Below, one piece after another: positions 7,911 to 16,597 of a DNA stretch of 64,000 nucleotides; the stretch's first letter is position 1, and every line of letters begins with the position of its first letter. This DNA is from Pseudomonas gingeri (GTDB taxonomy: Bacteria; Pseudomonadota; Gammaproteobacteria; Pseudomonadales; Pseudomonadaceae), in assembly GCF_013385425.1 (NCBI RefSeq), contig NZ_JACAQA010000010.1, forward strand, positions 124,001-188,000, written 5' to 3'. Below the pieces are notes generated by a model that was not told the DNA's origin, made no database searches, and worked only from the letters and a program-made list of their open reading frames with translations. Both the position numbers and the translations under genes were made by a program.

Positions 7911-9241
7911 GCTGGTTTCCCCTGTTCCTTATCAGCGACAATCCGATATTCCGCACTACGGGCGTGGGCGCTCAACGACTCTCCACGGGCCAGCACCGAA
8001 GCGGTCTTGCCCAGCTCGGACGCGCCCTGCTCCGAGCAGAAAATGATCGACGAACGTTTCTGGAAGTCATACACCCCCAGCGGTGACGAGAAGCGTGCGG
8101 TGCCGGAAGTCGGCAACACATGGTTGGGACCGGCGCAGTAGTCGCCCAGGGCCTCGGAGGTGTGACGACCCATGAAGATCGCCCCGGCGTGACGGATCTG
8201 CGGCAGCCAGGCCTGCGGGTCGGCGACCGACAGCTCAAGGTGCTCCGGGGCGATGCGGTTGGCCACATCAATCGCCTGCTGCATATCTCGCACCTGGATC
8301 AAGGCGCCACGGCCGTTGATCGAGGTCTCGATAATCGCCGCACGCTCCATGGTCGGCAGCAGCTTGGCGATGCTCGCGGCGACCTGGTCGAGGAACGCGG
8401 CGTCCGGGCTGACCAGGATGGCCTGGGCATCTTCGTCATGCTCGGCCTGGGAAAACAGGTCCATGGCGATCCAGTCCGGGTCGGTCTGGCCGTCGCAGAC
8501 CACAAGGATCTCCGACGGGCCGGCGATCATGTCGATACCGACCTGGCCGAACACGTGGCGCTTGGCCGTGGCCACATAGATATTGCCGGGGCCGACCACC
8601 TTGTCGACCTTGGGCACGCTCTCGGTGCCATAGGCCAAAGCCGCCACCGCCTGGGCGCCGCCGATGGTGAACACCCGGTCGACCCCGGCGATGCACGCCG
8701 CCGCCAGCACCAGCTCGTTGATTTCGCCACGGGGCGTCGGCACCACCATCACCACTTCGGCAACCCCCGCCACCTTGGCCGGAATCGCGTTCATCAGCAC
8801 CGAAGACGGATAGGACGCCTTGCCACCCGGCACGTACAAGCCGGCACGATCCAGCGGCGTGACCTTCTGGCCCAGCACCGTGCCGTCGGCCTCGGTGTAG
8901 CTCCAGGAGTCCTGCTTCTGTTTTTCGTGGTAGCTGCGCACGCGCTCGGCGGCCTTTTCCAAGGCTTCGCGTTGCGGCGCGGTGATCCGCGTCAGGGCCA
9001 GTTCGAGGCGCTCACGGGGCAGGATCAGATCAGCCATGGAAGCGACTTCCAGGCCGTCGAAACGCTGGGTGAACTCCACCAGCGCCGCATCGCCGCGCTC
9101 GCGCACGGCCTTGATGATATCGAGCACCCGCTGGTTGACCGAGTCGTCGGACACACTTTCCCAGCTCAGCAGATGATCCAGATGATGAGCGAAGTCGGGA
9201 TCGGCAGCGTTGAGTCGGCGAATTGCGTTGGACGTGGTCAT
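7907..9241 (-). CDS. hisD: Histidinol dehydrogenase
   Basis: Zinc enzyme that oxidises histidinol to histidine in two NAD-dependent steps, the last reactions of the pathway. The 444-residue product contains the glycine-rich VPGGKASYPSSVLM, the signature region IDMIAGPSEILVV, and the conserved HTSEALGDYCAGPNHVLPT block with catalytic and zinc ligands. I start it at ATG 9241 (MTTSNAIRRL) with GAGG 7 nt upstream; the upstream in-frame extension to 9307 does not resemble HisD. The stop overlaps hisC. Confidence 0.96.
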   Translation of the reverse strand: MTTSNAIRRLNAADPDFAHHLDHLLSWESVSDDSVNQRVLDIIKAVRERGDAALVEFTQRFDGLEVASMADLILPRERLELALTRITAPQREALEKAAERVRSYHEKQKQDSWSYTEADGTVLGQKVTPLDRAGLYVPGGKASYPSSVLMNAIPAKVAGVAEVVMVVPTPRGEINELVLAAACIAGVDRVFTIGGAQAVAALAYGTESVPKVDKVVGPGNIYVATAKRHVFGQVGIDMIAGPSEILVVCDGQTDPDWIAMDLFSQAEHDEDAQAILVSPDAAFLDQVAASIAKLLPTMERAAIIETSINGRGALIQVRDMQQAIDVANRIAPEHLELSVADPQAWLPQIRHAGAIFMGRHTSEALGDYCAGPNHVLPTSGTARFSSPLGVYDFQKRSSIIFCSEQGASELGKTASVLARGESLSAHARSAEYRIVADKEQGKPA

Positions 9242-9356
9242 AGCGTGGGCCTCAATAATTGGCGAATGCTTGGGAACAGCAGATCTCAGGCGCCGCAAGA
9301 CTACCAAGCCATCCGCGTGGGCACCTGAGAATTCTGGCTATGACACGGATAGATGG

Positions 9357-9375
9357 GCGCGGCTCAAGGCCGCGC
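9357..9375. other. GC-rich hairpin after hisG
   Basis: GCGCGGC (9357-9363) and GCCGCGC (9369-9375) form a perfect 7-bp stem with a 5-nt loop, 8 bp downstream of the hisG stop on the minus strand. There is no T run, so it is more likely a pause or mRNA-stabilising element between hisG and hisD than a full terminator. Confidence 0.5.
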
Positions 9376-9382
9376 AATTGAA

Positions 9383-10018
9383 TCAGCTGCGATGTCGCGA
9401 TTCCACTGCCTTGCGCAGGGTATCGATCAGGGACTGGATGCGGGCGTGCTGCATTTTCATCGAGGCCTTGTTCACCACCAGGCGCGAACTGATGGTCGCG
9501 ATCAGCTCCTGGGGTTCCAGACCGTTGGCCCGCAGGGTATTGCCGGTGTCGACAACGTCGATGATCTTGTCGGCCAGGCCGATCAGCGGTGCCAGCTCCA
9601 TCGAGCCGTAGAGCTTGATGATATCGACCTGACGCCCCTGTTCGGCATAGTAGCGCTTGGCGACGTTGACGAACTTGGTCGCCACCCGCAGGCGGCCCTT
9701 GGGCTCGACGGCACCGATAGCACCGGCGGTCATCAGCCGGCATTGGGCGATCTGCAGGTCCAGGGGTTCATACAGACCCTGGCCGCCGTATTCCATCAGC
9801 ACATCTTTACCGGCCACACCGAGGTCGGCCGCGCCATGCTCGACATAGGTCGGCACGTCGGTGGCCCGGACGATCAGCAGGCGTACATCGGCCTGGGTCG
9901 TGGGAATGATCAGCTTGCGGCTCTTGTCCGGATTCTCGGTCGGCACAATGCCCGCTTCTGCAAGCAACGGCAGGGTGTCGTCGAGAATGCGGCCCTTGGA
10001 CAGTGCAATGGTCAGCAT
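9383..10018 (-). CDS. hisG: ATP phosphoribosyltransferase, short form
   Basis: First enzyme of histidine synthesis, condensing ATP with PRPP. At 211 residues it is the short HisG form, which lacks the regulatory ACT-like domain and needs the HisZ partner for activity; no hisZ gene is in this window. Visible features are ALSKGRI at the N terminus, the GAADLGVAGKDVL stretch and the PRPP-binding VDTGNTLRANGL motif. hisD follows about 140 bp downstream, so the genes may share a transcript. murA precedes it on the same strand. Confidence 0.95.
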   Translation of the reverse strand: MLTIALSKGRILDDTLPLLAEAGIVPTENPDKSRKLIIPTTQADVRLLIVRATDVPTYVEHGAADLGVAGKDVLMEYGGQGLYEPLDLQIAQCRLMTAGAIGAVEPKGRLRVATKFVNVAKRYYAEQGRQVDIIKLYGSMELAPLIGLADKIIDVVDTGNTLRANGLEPQELIATISSRLVVNKASMKMQHARIQSLIDTLRKAVESRHRS

Positions 10019-10066
10019 GGGGAAACTAAGTCCTTCAACCTGTATCAGTAAGGCTCATTCTCCCTT

Positions 10067-10092
10067 GTCGGCGCGAGCAGGCTCGCACCGGC
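10067..10092. repeat. Short palindromic REP-like element
   Basis: Between murA and hisG, GTCGGCGCGAGC and GCTCGCACCGGC form an imperfect dyad around AG, followed by a G run. It resembles a single decayed Pseudomonas REP unit rather than a terminator. Confidence 0.45.
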
Positions 10093-10106
10093 AAAGGGGG
10101 ACAACA

Positions 10107-11372
10107 CTAGCCCGGAACGCGGCGGATCTTGGCACCGAGCATCTGCAACTTCTCTTCGATGCACTCATAACCACGGTCGATGTGGTAGATGCGGTCGATC
10201 AGCGTGTCGCCTTCAGCGGTCAGGGCCGAAATCACCAGGCTGGCCGAAGCCCGCAGGTCGGTGGCCATGACCGGCGCGCCTTTCAGGCGTTCGGTACCGG
10301 TCACGATGGCGGTGTTGCCTTCGACCTGGATCTTGGCGCCCATGCGATGCAGCTCGTACACGTGCATGAAACGGTTTTCGAAAATCGTCTCGATCACCGC
10401 GCCGGTGCCTTCGGCAATGGCGTTGAGCGAAATGAACTGGGCCTGCATGTCGGTCGGGAATGCCGGATACGGCGCGGTGCGCACGTTGACGGCCTTCGGA
10501 CGCTTGCCATGCATGTTCAGCTCGATCCAGTCTTCACCGGTGGTGATTTCAGCACCGGACTCCTTCAGCTTCTCGAGCACGGCTTCGAGAATGGTCGGAT
10601 CGGTGTCCTTGACCTTGACCCGGCCACCAGTGGCAGCCGCGGCCACCAGGTAGGTACCGGTTTCGATACGGTCCGGCATCACCTTGTAGGTGGCCGAATG
10701 CAGGCGCTCCACACCGTCAATGGTGATGGTGTCGGTACCGGCACCGCTGACCTTGGCGCCCATGGCGTTGAGGAAGTTCGCCAGGTCGACCACTTCCGGC
10801 TCGCGCGCGGCGTTCTGCAGCACGCTGCGGCCACGGGCCAGGGAAGCGGCCATCATGATGTTCTCGGTACCGGTCACGGAGACGGTATCGAAGAAGAAGT
10901 TTGCCCCGCGCAGGCCGCCTTCCGGCGCCTTGGCCTTGATGTAGCCGCCTTCGACGTCGATCACCGCACCCATGGCTTCCAGGCCACGAATGTGCAGGTC
11001 CACCGGACGCGAGCCGATGGCGCAACCGCCAGGCAGGGCGACTTCGGCTTCACCGAAACGGGCGACCATCGGGCCCAGCACCAGGATCGAGGCGCGCATG
11101 GTTTTCACCAGCTCGTAAGGCGCGATCAGGGTCTTGATGGTGCGCGGATCGATTTCCACGCTGAGCTTCTCGTCGATCACCGGCTCGATGCCCATGCGCC
11201 CGAACAGCTCGATCATGGTGGTGATGTCGTGCAGGTGCGGCAGGTTGGCCACGGTCACCGGGCCATCGCACAACAACGTGGCGGCCAGGATCGGCAGGGC
11301 GGAGTTCTTCGCCCCGGAAATGCGGATTTCGCCATCAAGACGAACGCCGCCAGTAATAATCAGTTTGTCCAT
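10107..11372 (-). CDS. murA: UDP-N-acetylglucosamine 1-carboxyvinyltransferase
   Basis: Catalyses the first committed peptidoglycan step, adding enolpyruvate from PEP to UDP-GlcNAc in the cytoplasm; the target of fosfomycin. The 421-residue length is standard. The N-terminal GAKNSALPILAATLL block and the catalytic cysteine in LPGGCAIGSRPVDLH (about residue 116) are present, so the enzyme should be fosfomycin-sensitive in principle. It lies 24 bp downstream of ibaG and upstream of hisG, the order conserved in pseudomonads. Confidence 0.97.
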   Translation of the reverse strand: MDKLIITGGVRLDGEIRISGAKNSALPILAATLLCDGPVTVANLPHLHDITTMIELFGRMGIEPVIDEKLSVEIDPRTIKTLIAPYELVKTMRASILVLGPMVARFGEAEVALPGGCAIGSRPVDLHIRGLEAMGAVIDVEGGYIKAKAPEGGLRGANFFFDTVSVTGTENIMMAASLARGRSVLQNAAREPEVVDLANFLNAMGAKVSGAGTDTITIDGVERLHSATYKVMPDRIETGTYLVAAAATGGRVKVKDTDPTILEAVLEKLKESGAEITTGEDWIELNMHGKRPKAVNVRTAPYPAFPTDMQAQFISLNAIAEGTGAVIETIFENRFMHVYELHRMGAKIQVEGNTAIVTGTERLKGAPVMATDLRASASLVISALTAEGDTLIDRIYHIDRGYECIEEKLQMLGAKIRRVPG

Positions 11373-11396
11373 AAGGGTCTCGACGCCAATTCAGGC

Positions 11397-11636
11397 TCAG
11401 GTGCGCTCGGCCCAGGCCGCGCGGCTGAAAAATTTCATAGTGACCGCATGGATGCTGCCATCGGCGATCCACGGGTTCAAATGGGCATAGATGCTCTGCT
11501 GACGCTTCACCGGGCTCAGGGCCACCAGTTCGTCGCTAATCACATTCAGCTGGAAGTTGCAGCCTTCGCCTTCAACTTCAACACGGCTTCCCGGCAGCTT
11601 TCCCTCAAGGAAGCTCTTCACTTCTATGGCCTGCAT
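11397..11636 (-). CDS. ibaG: BolA-family protein IbaG (YrbA)
   Basis: Small BolA-like protein. The family partners with monothiol glutaredoxins in iron-sulfur handling, and IbaG is linked to acid stress in E. coli. The 79-residue product starts at ATG 11636 (MQAIEVKSFLEG) with GAGG 6 nt upstream; an extension to 11684 overlaps the upstream terminator and is rejected. The helix-turn-like FQLNVISDELVALSPVKRQ region and the conserved HAVTMK segment are visible. It sits between the mla operon and murA as in E. coli. Confidence 0.9.
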   Translation of the reverse strand: MQAIEVKSFLEGKLPGSRVEVEGEGCNFQLNVISDELVALSPVKRQQSIYAHLNPWIADGSIHAVTMKFFSRAAWAERT

Positions 11637-11682
11637 GCTCAACCTCAATCGGCGCCCAACGCGCGCGGGTCGGCCATCATAC

Positions 11683-11742
11683 AAAAAAGCCCCGCGCCTG
11701 CGAACCCCGCATTGCAGGACTCTGACGGGGGGCTTCTTTATT
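11683..11742 (-). terminator. Intrinsic terminator of the mla operon
   Basis: On the minus strand AAGCCCC (11735-11729 complement) pairs with GGGGCTT ending in a T run (11693-11683 complement). A second stem, CCTGC/GCAGG (11697-11701 and 11714-11718), nests inside. It lies between mlaB and ibaG. Confidence 0.75.
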
Positions 11743-11752
11743 CATGGCACTG

Positions 11753-12058
11753 TCAATGAACGCCGAGGATCTCCGTCAACTCGGAAACCTCGGCGATTTC
11801 ACGCATGTCTTGCGGCATGGCGCGAATATTCAGGGATTTGCCACCCTCGGCGGCGTCACGCATGAATGCCAGCAGCAAGGCCAGGCCGACACTGCTGGAT
11901 TTCTCCACCGCGGAACAGTCGACCACCAGGGCCGGCGCGGTGCTGGCCTTGATCAGCGCCTGCCCGTCCTTGCGCAAGGCCGGGCCGGTGCTGTAGTCGA
12001 TCACACCGGCCAGCAGCACTTCACCGGCCTCACCGGCGCGAACGCTGGCTTCACTCAC
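11753..12058 (-). CDS. mlaB: MlaB, STAS-domain subunit of the Mla ABC transporter
   Basis: Cytoplasmic STAS-domain protein that binds the MlaF ATPase and stabilises the MlaFEDB phospholipid transporter. The 101-residue product shows the STAS pattern with LVVDCSAVEKSSSVGLALLLAFM in the position where anti-sigma antagonists carry their phosphorylatable Ser/Thr. It begins with GTG at 12058 and overlaps the mlaC stop by 8 bp, implying coupled translation at the end of the mlaFEDCB operon. A terminator follows. Confidence 0.9.
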   Translation of the reverse strand: MSEASVRAGEAGEVLLAGVIDYSTGPALRKDGQALIKASTAPALVVDCSAVEKSSSVGLALLLAFMRDAAEGGKSLNIRAMPQDMREIAEVSELTEILGVH

Positions 12059-12710
12059 TCTGCGCCGCCTTCTGTGGGTTTTTCTCGGACTCGGCCTTGG
12101 CCTTCTCCACTTCGCCGGCCCAGTTGTTGATGGTCTGGTCCAGGTTGTTGCCGTTGCGCTGCATCGCGTCGGCGAACTGATCGCGGAACAGCTTGCCGAT
12201 ATTGATGCCGTTGATGATCACGTTGCGCAGTTTCCACTCGCCATTGATTTTCTCAAGGGTGTAGGAAACCGGATAGACGGCGCCATTGTTGCCTTTGACG
12301 GTCATGCCGACGCTGGTGCGATCGCCCGACTCATCCTTCGGCGCGTCGACGGTGATGCCCTGGTTGTTGTACTCCAGCAAGGCGTTGCCGTAGAACTGGA
12401 ACAGACCCTTCTTGAAGTTCTCCTCGAAGGTTTTCATCTGCTCGGGCGTGGCCTTGCGCGAGTACTTGACCGTCATGATGCTTTTGGAAATACCTTCGGC
12501 GTCCACCACCGGGCCGACGATGCTGTTAAGCGCATCGTAGAAGGCCTGGGGGTTCTGCTTGTACTGGGCCTTGTTCGCGGTCAGGTCGGCCAGCATCCGG
12601 TCAGTGGTGCTCTTGACCAGGTCATGGGCCGACGTGTCCGCCATGGCGTTGCCCATAAGAGGCAAGGTCGCCAGCAGCACCAACAGACTACGTCGCAACA
12701 TCGAGATCAT
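12051..12710 (-). CDS. mlaC: MlaC, periplasmic phospholipid shuttle
   Basis: Soluble periplasmic carrier that moves phospholipids between the outer-membrane MlaA complex and inner-membrane MlaD. The 219-residue product has a signal peptide (MISMLRRSLLVLLATLPLMG, cleavage likely after AMA) and the Tol-Tol-Ttg2 fold, with SKSIMTVKYSRKATPEQ and a long helical C terminus rich in Lys and Glu. I prefer ATG 12710, which has GAGGAG 7 nt upstream. An alternative ATG at 12725 overlaps the mlaD stop as ATGA but is less well placed for the signal peptide. Confidence 0.93.
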   Translation of the reverse strand: MISMLRRSLLVLLATLPLMGNAMADTSAHDLVKSTTDRMLADLTANKAQYKQNPQAFYDALNSIVGPVVDAEGISKSIMTVKYSRKATPEQMKTFEENFKKGLFQFYGNALLEYNNQGITVDAPKDESGDRTSVGMTVKGNNGAVYPVSYTLEKINGEWKLRNVIINGINIGKLFRDQFADAMQRNGNNLDQTINNWAGEVEKAKAESEKNPQKAAQSE

Positions 12711-12721
12711 GGAAAAACTCC

Positions 12722-13189
12722 TCATTTGGCGTCTTTGTTCACGGTATTGAGCAGGAATTTACCGATCAGATCTTCCAGTACCAGCGACGACTGGGTGTCG
12801 TGGATGGTCCCACCATCCTTGAGCACGGCACTTTCCCCGCCCACGCTGAGACCGATGTACTTCTCGCCGAGCAAGCCCGCCGTGAGGATAGACGCAGTGG
12901 AATCAGTCGGCAGGTTGTTCACGCGTTTTTCAACTTGCATGGTCACCCGGCCGGTGAAACTGTCATGGTCCAGATCGATCGCCGTCACCTTGCCGATAGT
13001 CACACCGGCCATGGTGACCTTGGCTCTGACAGTCAAACCGGCGATATTGTCGAAGTACGCATATAATTTATACGTTTCAGTGTTTGTCGTAGGGGACAGT
13101 CCACTGACCCGCAACGCAAGCAGCAGCAAAGCCAGGATGCCAGCCAGCAGAAAAAGGCCGACACCGATTTCCAGGGTGCGGTTTTGCAT
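12722..13189 (-). CDS. mlaD: MlaD, MCE-domain subunit
   Basis: Inner-membrane-anchored MCE protein whose hexamer forms the periplasmic channel of the MlaFEDB transporter. The 155-residue product has one N-terminal membrane helix (about residues 7-27) followed by a single MCE domain with YFDNIAGLTVRAKVTMAGV and LLGEKYIGLSVGG. One MCE domain separates MlaD from the multi-MCE PqiB and YebT families. The ATG overlaps the mlaE stop by one base. Confidence 0.95.
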   Translation of the reverse strand: MQNRTLEIGVGLFLLAGILALLLLALRVSGLSPTTNTETYKLYAYFDNIAGLTVRAKVTMAGVTIGKVTAIDLDHDSFTGRVTMQVEKRVNNLPTDSTASILTAGLLGEKYIGLSVGGESAVLKDGGTIHDTQSSLVLEDLIGKFLLNTVNKDAK

Positions 13190-13986
13190 CAGAAATCTCC
13201 AAACATCAAGGCGGTCAGAATAAAGTCAAGGCCAAGCACGGCCAAGGAGGCATAGACCACGGTCTTGGTTGTGGCACGGCTGATCCCCTCGGAAGTGGGT
13301 TCGCAGTCGTAGCCTTGAAAGACGGCAATCCAGGTCACCACGAAGGCGAATACGATACTTTTGATAATCCCGTTCAGCACATCACTGTTGAACGTCACGC
13401 TGTTCTGCATGTTGGCCCAGTAGGAGCCGTCGTAGACCCCCAGCCAGTCCACCGCCACCCAGGAACCGCCCCAGATCCCGACCACACTGAAGATCATCGC
13501 CAGCAGCGGCAGGGAGATAAAGCCGGCCCAGAGCCGCGGCGCAATAATGTACTTGAGCGGATCGACACCGATCATTTCCAGGCTGGACAGTTGCTCGGTG
13601 GATTTCATGTTGCCGATTTCGGCGGTCAGCGCCGAACCGGCCCGTCCGGCGAACAGCAGCGCGGTGACCACCGGCCCGAGTTCACGCAGCAGCGTCAGGG
13701 CGACCATCTGCCCCACCGCCTGCTCGGAACCGTAGCTGGAAAGAATGTTGAAGCCCTGCAAGGCCAGGACCATGCCGATGAACACGCCGGAGACGACGAT
13801 GATCACCAGGCTCATCACGCCCACGGAATGCAATTGCTTGATCAACAGCCCGAAACCGCCGCCAATGCCGCCGCGGCCGAACAGCACATGGAACAGGAAC
13901 AACGTCGAACGGCCGAGCACGGCGAGCACGTCCAGGCCCGAACGGCCGAACAGACGCACTCTCTCGATAAGTGATTTCTTGCGCAT
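13189..13986 (-). CDS. mlaE: MlaE, permease subunit
   Basis: Integral membrane permease of the phospholipid ABC transporter that maintains outer-membrane lipid asymmetry. The 265-residue product has several hydrophobic helices and the MlaE signature (ELGPVVTALLFAGRAGSAL, followed by MKSTEQLSSLEMIGVDP), where the ATPase couples. It sits between mlaF (2 bp upstream) and mlaD (1-bp overlap). Close relatives in Pseudomonas are named Ttg2B because of their effect on solvent tolerance. Confidence 0.95.
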   Translation of the reverse strand: MRKKSLIERVRLFGRSGLDVLAVLGRSTLFLFHVLFGRGGIGGGFGLLIKQLHSVGVMSLVIIVVSGVFIGMVLALQGFNILSSYGSEQAVGQMVALTLLRELGPVVTALLFAGRAGSALTAEIGNMKSTEQLSSLEMIGVDPLKYIIAPRLWAGFISLPLLAMIFSVVGIWGGSWVAVDWLGVYDGSYWANMQNSVTFNSDVLNGIIKSIVFAFVVTWIAVFQGYDCEPTSEGISRATTKTVVYASLAVLGLDFILTALMFGDF

Positions 13987-13988
13987 TG

Positions 13989-14798
13989 TCAGCGCTTCCC
14001 CAACAGGTCGGCGCGGTAGTCCGTCGCCGGAAAGTGGAACGGCACGGGACCGTCGGGATCGCCCTTCATGAACTGGCGGATACGCGGGTTATCGGCGTTC
14101 ATCAGTTCTTCCGGGGTGCCTTGCCCGAGCACCTGGCCGTCACCGACCACATACAGGTAGTCGGCGATGCTCGCGGTTTCGGCCAGATCGTGGGAAACCA
14201 CGATGCTGGTGATGCCCAGGGCGTCATTGAGCAGTCGGATCAGGCGCACGAGGACGCCCATGGCGATCGGGTCCTGGCCGACGAACGGTTCGTCGTACAT
14301 GAGGATCTGCGGGTCCAGGGCTATCGCCCGGGCCAGGGCCACACGCCGTTTCATACCACCGGACAGCTCGTCGGGCATCAGGTCGACCGCCCCGCGCAGT
14401 CCCACTGCCTGCAATTTCAGCAGAACAATGTCACGAATCATTTCTTCCGGCAGTTCGGTGTGGACCCGCAGCGGAAAGGCGACGTTCTCGAAAACATCCA
14501 GGTCGGTGAACAGCGCACCGCTCTGGAACAGCACGCCCATATGCTTGCGCGCGTCGAACAGATCGCCGCGCGACAGGGTGGGAAGATTCTGACCATTGAC
14601 CCAGACTTCGCCGCCGCTGGGGCGCAGTTGCGCGCCCATCAGCCGCAACAGGGTGGTCTTGCCGCACCCGGAAGGTCCCATGATGCCGGTGACCTTGCCT
14701 CGCGGGATACGAATGTCGACATTATTGAAGATGCTGCGCGCACCGCGCTTGAAGGTCACACCCTTCAGCTCGACCGCGTAGGCGTTATCGGCGCTCAT
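13989..14798 (-). CDS. mlaF: MlaF, ATP-binding subunit
   Basis: ATPase that powers the MlaFEDB phospholipid transporter at the cytoplasmic face. The 269-residue product has Walker A GPSGCGKTT, ABC signature LSGGMKRRVALARA, Walker B ILMYDEPFVGQD and the switch histidine in VVSHDL. It is the first gene of the mlaFEDCB operon. A candidate promoter lies about 90-120 bp upstream. Confidence 0.96.
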   Translation of the reverse strand: MSADNAYAVELKGVTFKRGARSIFNNVDIRIPRGKVTGIMGPSGCGKTTLLRLMGAQLRPSGGEVWVNGQNLPTLSRGDLFDARKHMGVLFQSGALFTDLDVFENVAFPLRVHTELPEEMIRDIVLLKLQAVGLRGAVDLMPDELSGGMKRRVALARAIALDPQILMYDEPFVGQDPIAMGVLVRLIRLLNDALGITSIVVSHDLAETASIADYLYVVGDGQVLGQGTPEELMNADNPRIRQFMKGDPDGPVPFHFPATDYRADLLGKR

Positions 14799-14889
14799 CT
14801 AAACTCCTTGCGATGCAGCCTCGGACTCGGACACCAGGCCTCTCTTGAGAAGAGGCACATACTTCCTGAGCGGGCCGAACTAGCCGCGA

Positions 14890-14919
14890 ACTATATCACC
14901 GCTGATACGACCCGCCCAA
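14890..14919 (-). promoter_or_regulatory. Candidate sigma-70 promoter of the mla operon
   Basis: On the minus strand TTGGGC (14919-14914) and TATAGT (14895-14890) are separated by 18 bp, about 90 bp upstream of mlaF. Between it and the gene lies a small dyad, GCCTCT (14838-14843) and AGAGGC (14851-14856), in the 5' leader. This is the divergent region shared with kdsD; no gene is seen in it. Confidence 0.45.
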
Positions 14920-15050
14920 GGCCGAAGCCACCCTTGTTCAGGATAAATAAAGCCGGGCTTGACGGCTTGCGAGATAAAAACCCGAGGCAAAGTCCTACAG
15001 GCACCACGCAAAACGTAATGATCTAGTGGGAGTGGAGAAGGCATTACCGC

Positions 15051-15056
15051 TATAAT
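15051..15056 (+). promoter_or_regulatory. Candidate -10 box ahead of kdsD
   Basis: A perfect TATAAT lies 34 bp upstream of the kdsD ATG. No good -35 was found at 16-18 bp. It is the best candidate for expression of the kdsD-kdsC-lptCAB run. Confidence 0.4.
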
Positions 15057-15089
15057 CGCGCCTTTTCATCAGGCTAACCGATTTCTGAC

Positions 15090-16064
15090 ATGAGCCAATC
15101 CAGCGACCTGATTCAATCAGCACAACGCACCATCCGCCTCGAACGCGAAGCCGTAGAAGGCTTGCTCGCCCATATCGACGCAGATTTCGTACGCGCTTGC
15201 GAAATGATTCTGGCCAGCAAGGGCCGTGTGGTCGTGGTCGGCATGGGCAAGTCCGGGCACATCGGCAACAAGATCGCCGCGACCCTGGCCAGCACCGGCA
15301 CCACGGCGTTTTTCGTTCACCCCGCCGAAGCCAGCCACGGCGACATGGGCATGATCACCCGCGATGACATCATCCTGGCCCTGTCCAACTCCGGCTCGAC
15401 CGCGGAAATCGTCACCCTGCTGCCCTTGATCAAACGCCTGGGCATCCAGTTGATCAGCCTGACCGGCAACCCCGACTCGCCGTTGGCCAAGGCCGCCGAA
15501 GTCAACCTCAACGTGCATGTCGAGCACGAGGCCTGCCCGCTGAACCTGGCGCCGACCTCCTCCACCACCGCGGCCCTGGTGATGGGCGACGCCCTGGCGG
15601 TGGCCCTGCTCGAGGCCCGCGGCTTCACCGCCGAGGACTTCGCCTTTTCCCACCCGGGCGGCGCCCTGGGGCGGCGTTTGCTGCTGAAAGTGGAAAATGT
15701 CATGCACGCCGGCGATGAGCTGCCGCAGGTCCTGCGCGGCACCCTGTTAAAAAATGCACTGATGGAAATGACTCGCAAAGGCCTTGGCATGACCGTGATC
15801 GCCGAAGCCGACGGGCGCCTCGCCGGGATCTTCACCGACGGTGACCTGCGCCGGACCCTGGACCGCACCATCGACATCCATACGGCCCTGATCGAAGACG
15901 TCATGACCCCTCACGGCAAGACCGCCCGGGCCGACATGCTCGCCGCCGAAGCCCTGAAAATCATGGAAGACCACAAGATCAGCGCGCTGGTGGTGGTCGA
16001 CAGCGACGACCGCCCGGTGGGCGCCCTGAACATGCACGATCTGCTGCGCGCGGGAGTGATGTAA
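15090..16064 (+). CDS. kdsD: Arabinose-5-phosphate isomerase
   Basis: Interconverts ribulose 5-phosphate and arabinose 5-phosphate, the first step toward Kdo for lipopolysaccharide. The 324-residue product has an N-terminal SIS sugar-isomerase domain (GMGKSGHIGNKIAATLASTG, HPAEASHGDMGM, LSNSGSTAEI) and two C-terminal CBS domains (about residues 205-324). Length and domain order match KdsD. It heads a plus-strand cluster whose next gene, kdsC, starts directly after its stop codon. Confidence 0.96.
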   Translation: MSQSSDLIQSAQRTIRLEREAVEGLLAHIDADFVRACEMILASKGRVVVVGMGKSGHIGNKIAATLASTGTTAFFVHPAEASHGDMGMITRDDIILALSNSGSTAEIVTLLPLIKRLGIQLISLTGNPDSPLAKAAEVNLNVHVEHEACPLNLAPTSSTTAALVMGDALAVALLEARGFTAEDFAFSHPGGALGRRLLLKVENVMHAGDELPQVLRGTLLKNALMEMTRKGLGMTVIAEADGRLAGIFTDGDLRRTLDRTIDIHTALIEDVMTPHGKTARADMLAAEALKIMEDHKISALVVVDSDDRPVGALNMHDLLRAGVM

Positions 16065-16589
16065 ATGAACGACGATCTGTTGCAACGCGGCCAGGCCATC
16101 AAGCTGGCGGTCTTCGACGTCGATGGCGTACTGACCGACGGTCGCCTGTACTTCCTCGAGGACGGCAGCGAATTCAAGTCGTTCAGCACCCTCGACGGCC
16201 AGGGCATCAAGATGCTGATGGCCGCCGGCGTGCAAACCGCTATTATCAGCGGTCGCAAGACCGCACTGGTCGAACGACGGGCGCGGAACCTCGGCATTCC
16301 CCACGTCTACCAGGGCCGCGAGGACAAGCTGGTGGTGCTCGACACCCTGCTGGCCCAGCTCAATCTCAGCTATGAACAGGTCGCCTACCTGGGTGACGAC
16401 CTGCCGGACCTGCCGGTGATCCGCCGCGTCGGCCTGGGCATGGCCGTGGCCAACGCCGCCAGCTTTGTCCGCGAACACGCCCACGGCATCACCCGGGCCC
16501 GGGGCGGCGACGGCGCCGCCCGCGAATTCTGCGAACTGATCCTGCAAGCCCAGGGCAGTCTTGAAGCGGCTCACGCCGCCTACCTGTAG
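16065..16589 (+). CDS. kdsC: 3-deoxy-D-manno-octulosonate 8-phosphate phosphatase
   Basis: HAD-family phosphatase that releases Kdo from Kdo-8-phosphate. The 174-residue C0-type HAD protein has the nucleophile motif DVDGVLTDGRLY (Asp at about residues 17 and 19), SGRKTALVERRA and YLGDDLPDLPV, the metal-binding motif IV. It starts immediately after kdsD and precedes lptC by 8 bp. Together they supply and export LPS. Confidence 0.96.
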   Translation: MNDDLLQRGQAIKLAVFDVDGVLTDGRLYFLEDGSEFKSFSTLDGQGIKMLMAAGVQTAIISGRKTALVERRARNLGIPHVYQGREDKLVVLDTLLAQLNLSYEQVAYLGDDLPDLPVIRRVGLGMAVANAASFVREHAHGITRARGGDGAAREFCELILQAQGSLEAAHAAYL

Positions 16590-16597
16590 AGCTATTT

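Noticed and set aside
12711..12725. ATG 12725 as the start of mlaC
   Set aside because: It overlaps the mlaD stop neatly, but GAGGAG is spaced for ATG 12710 and the signal peptide is normal from there. Not fully excluded.
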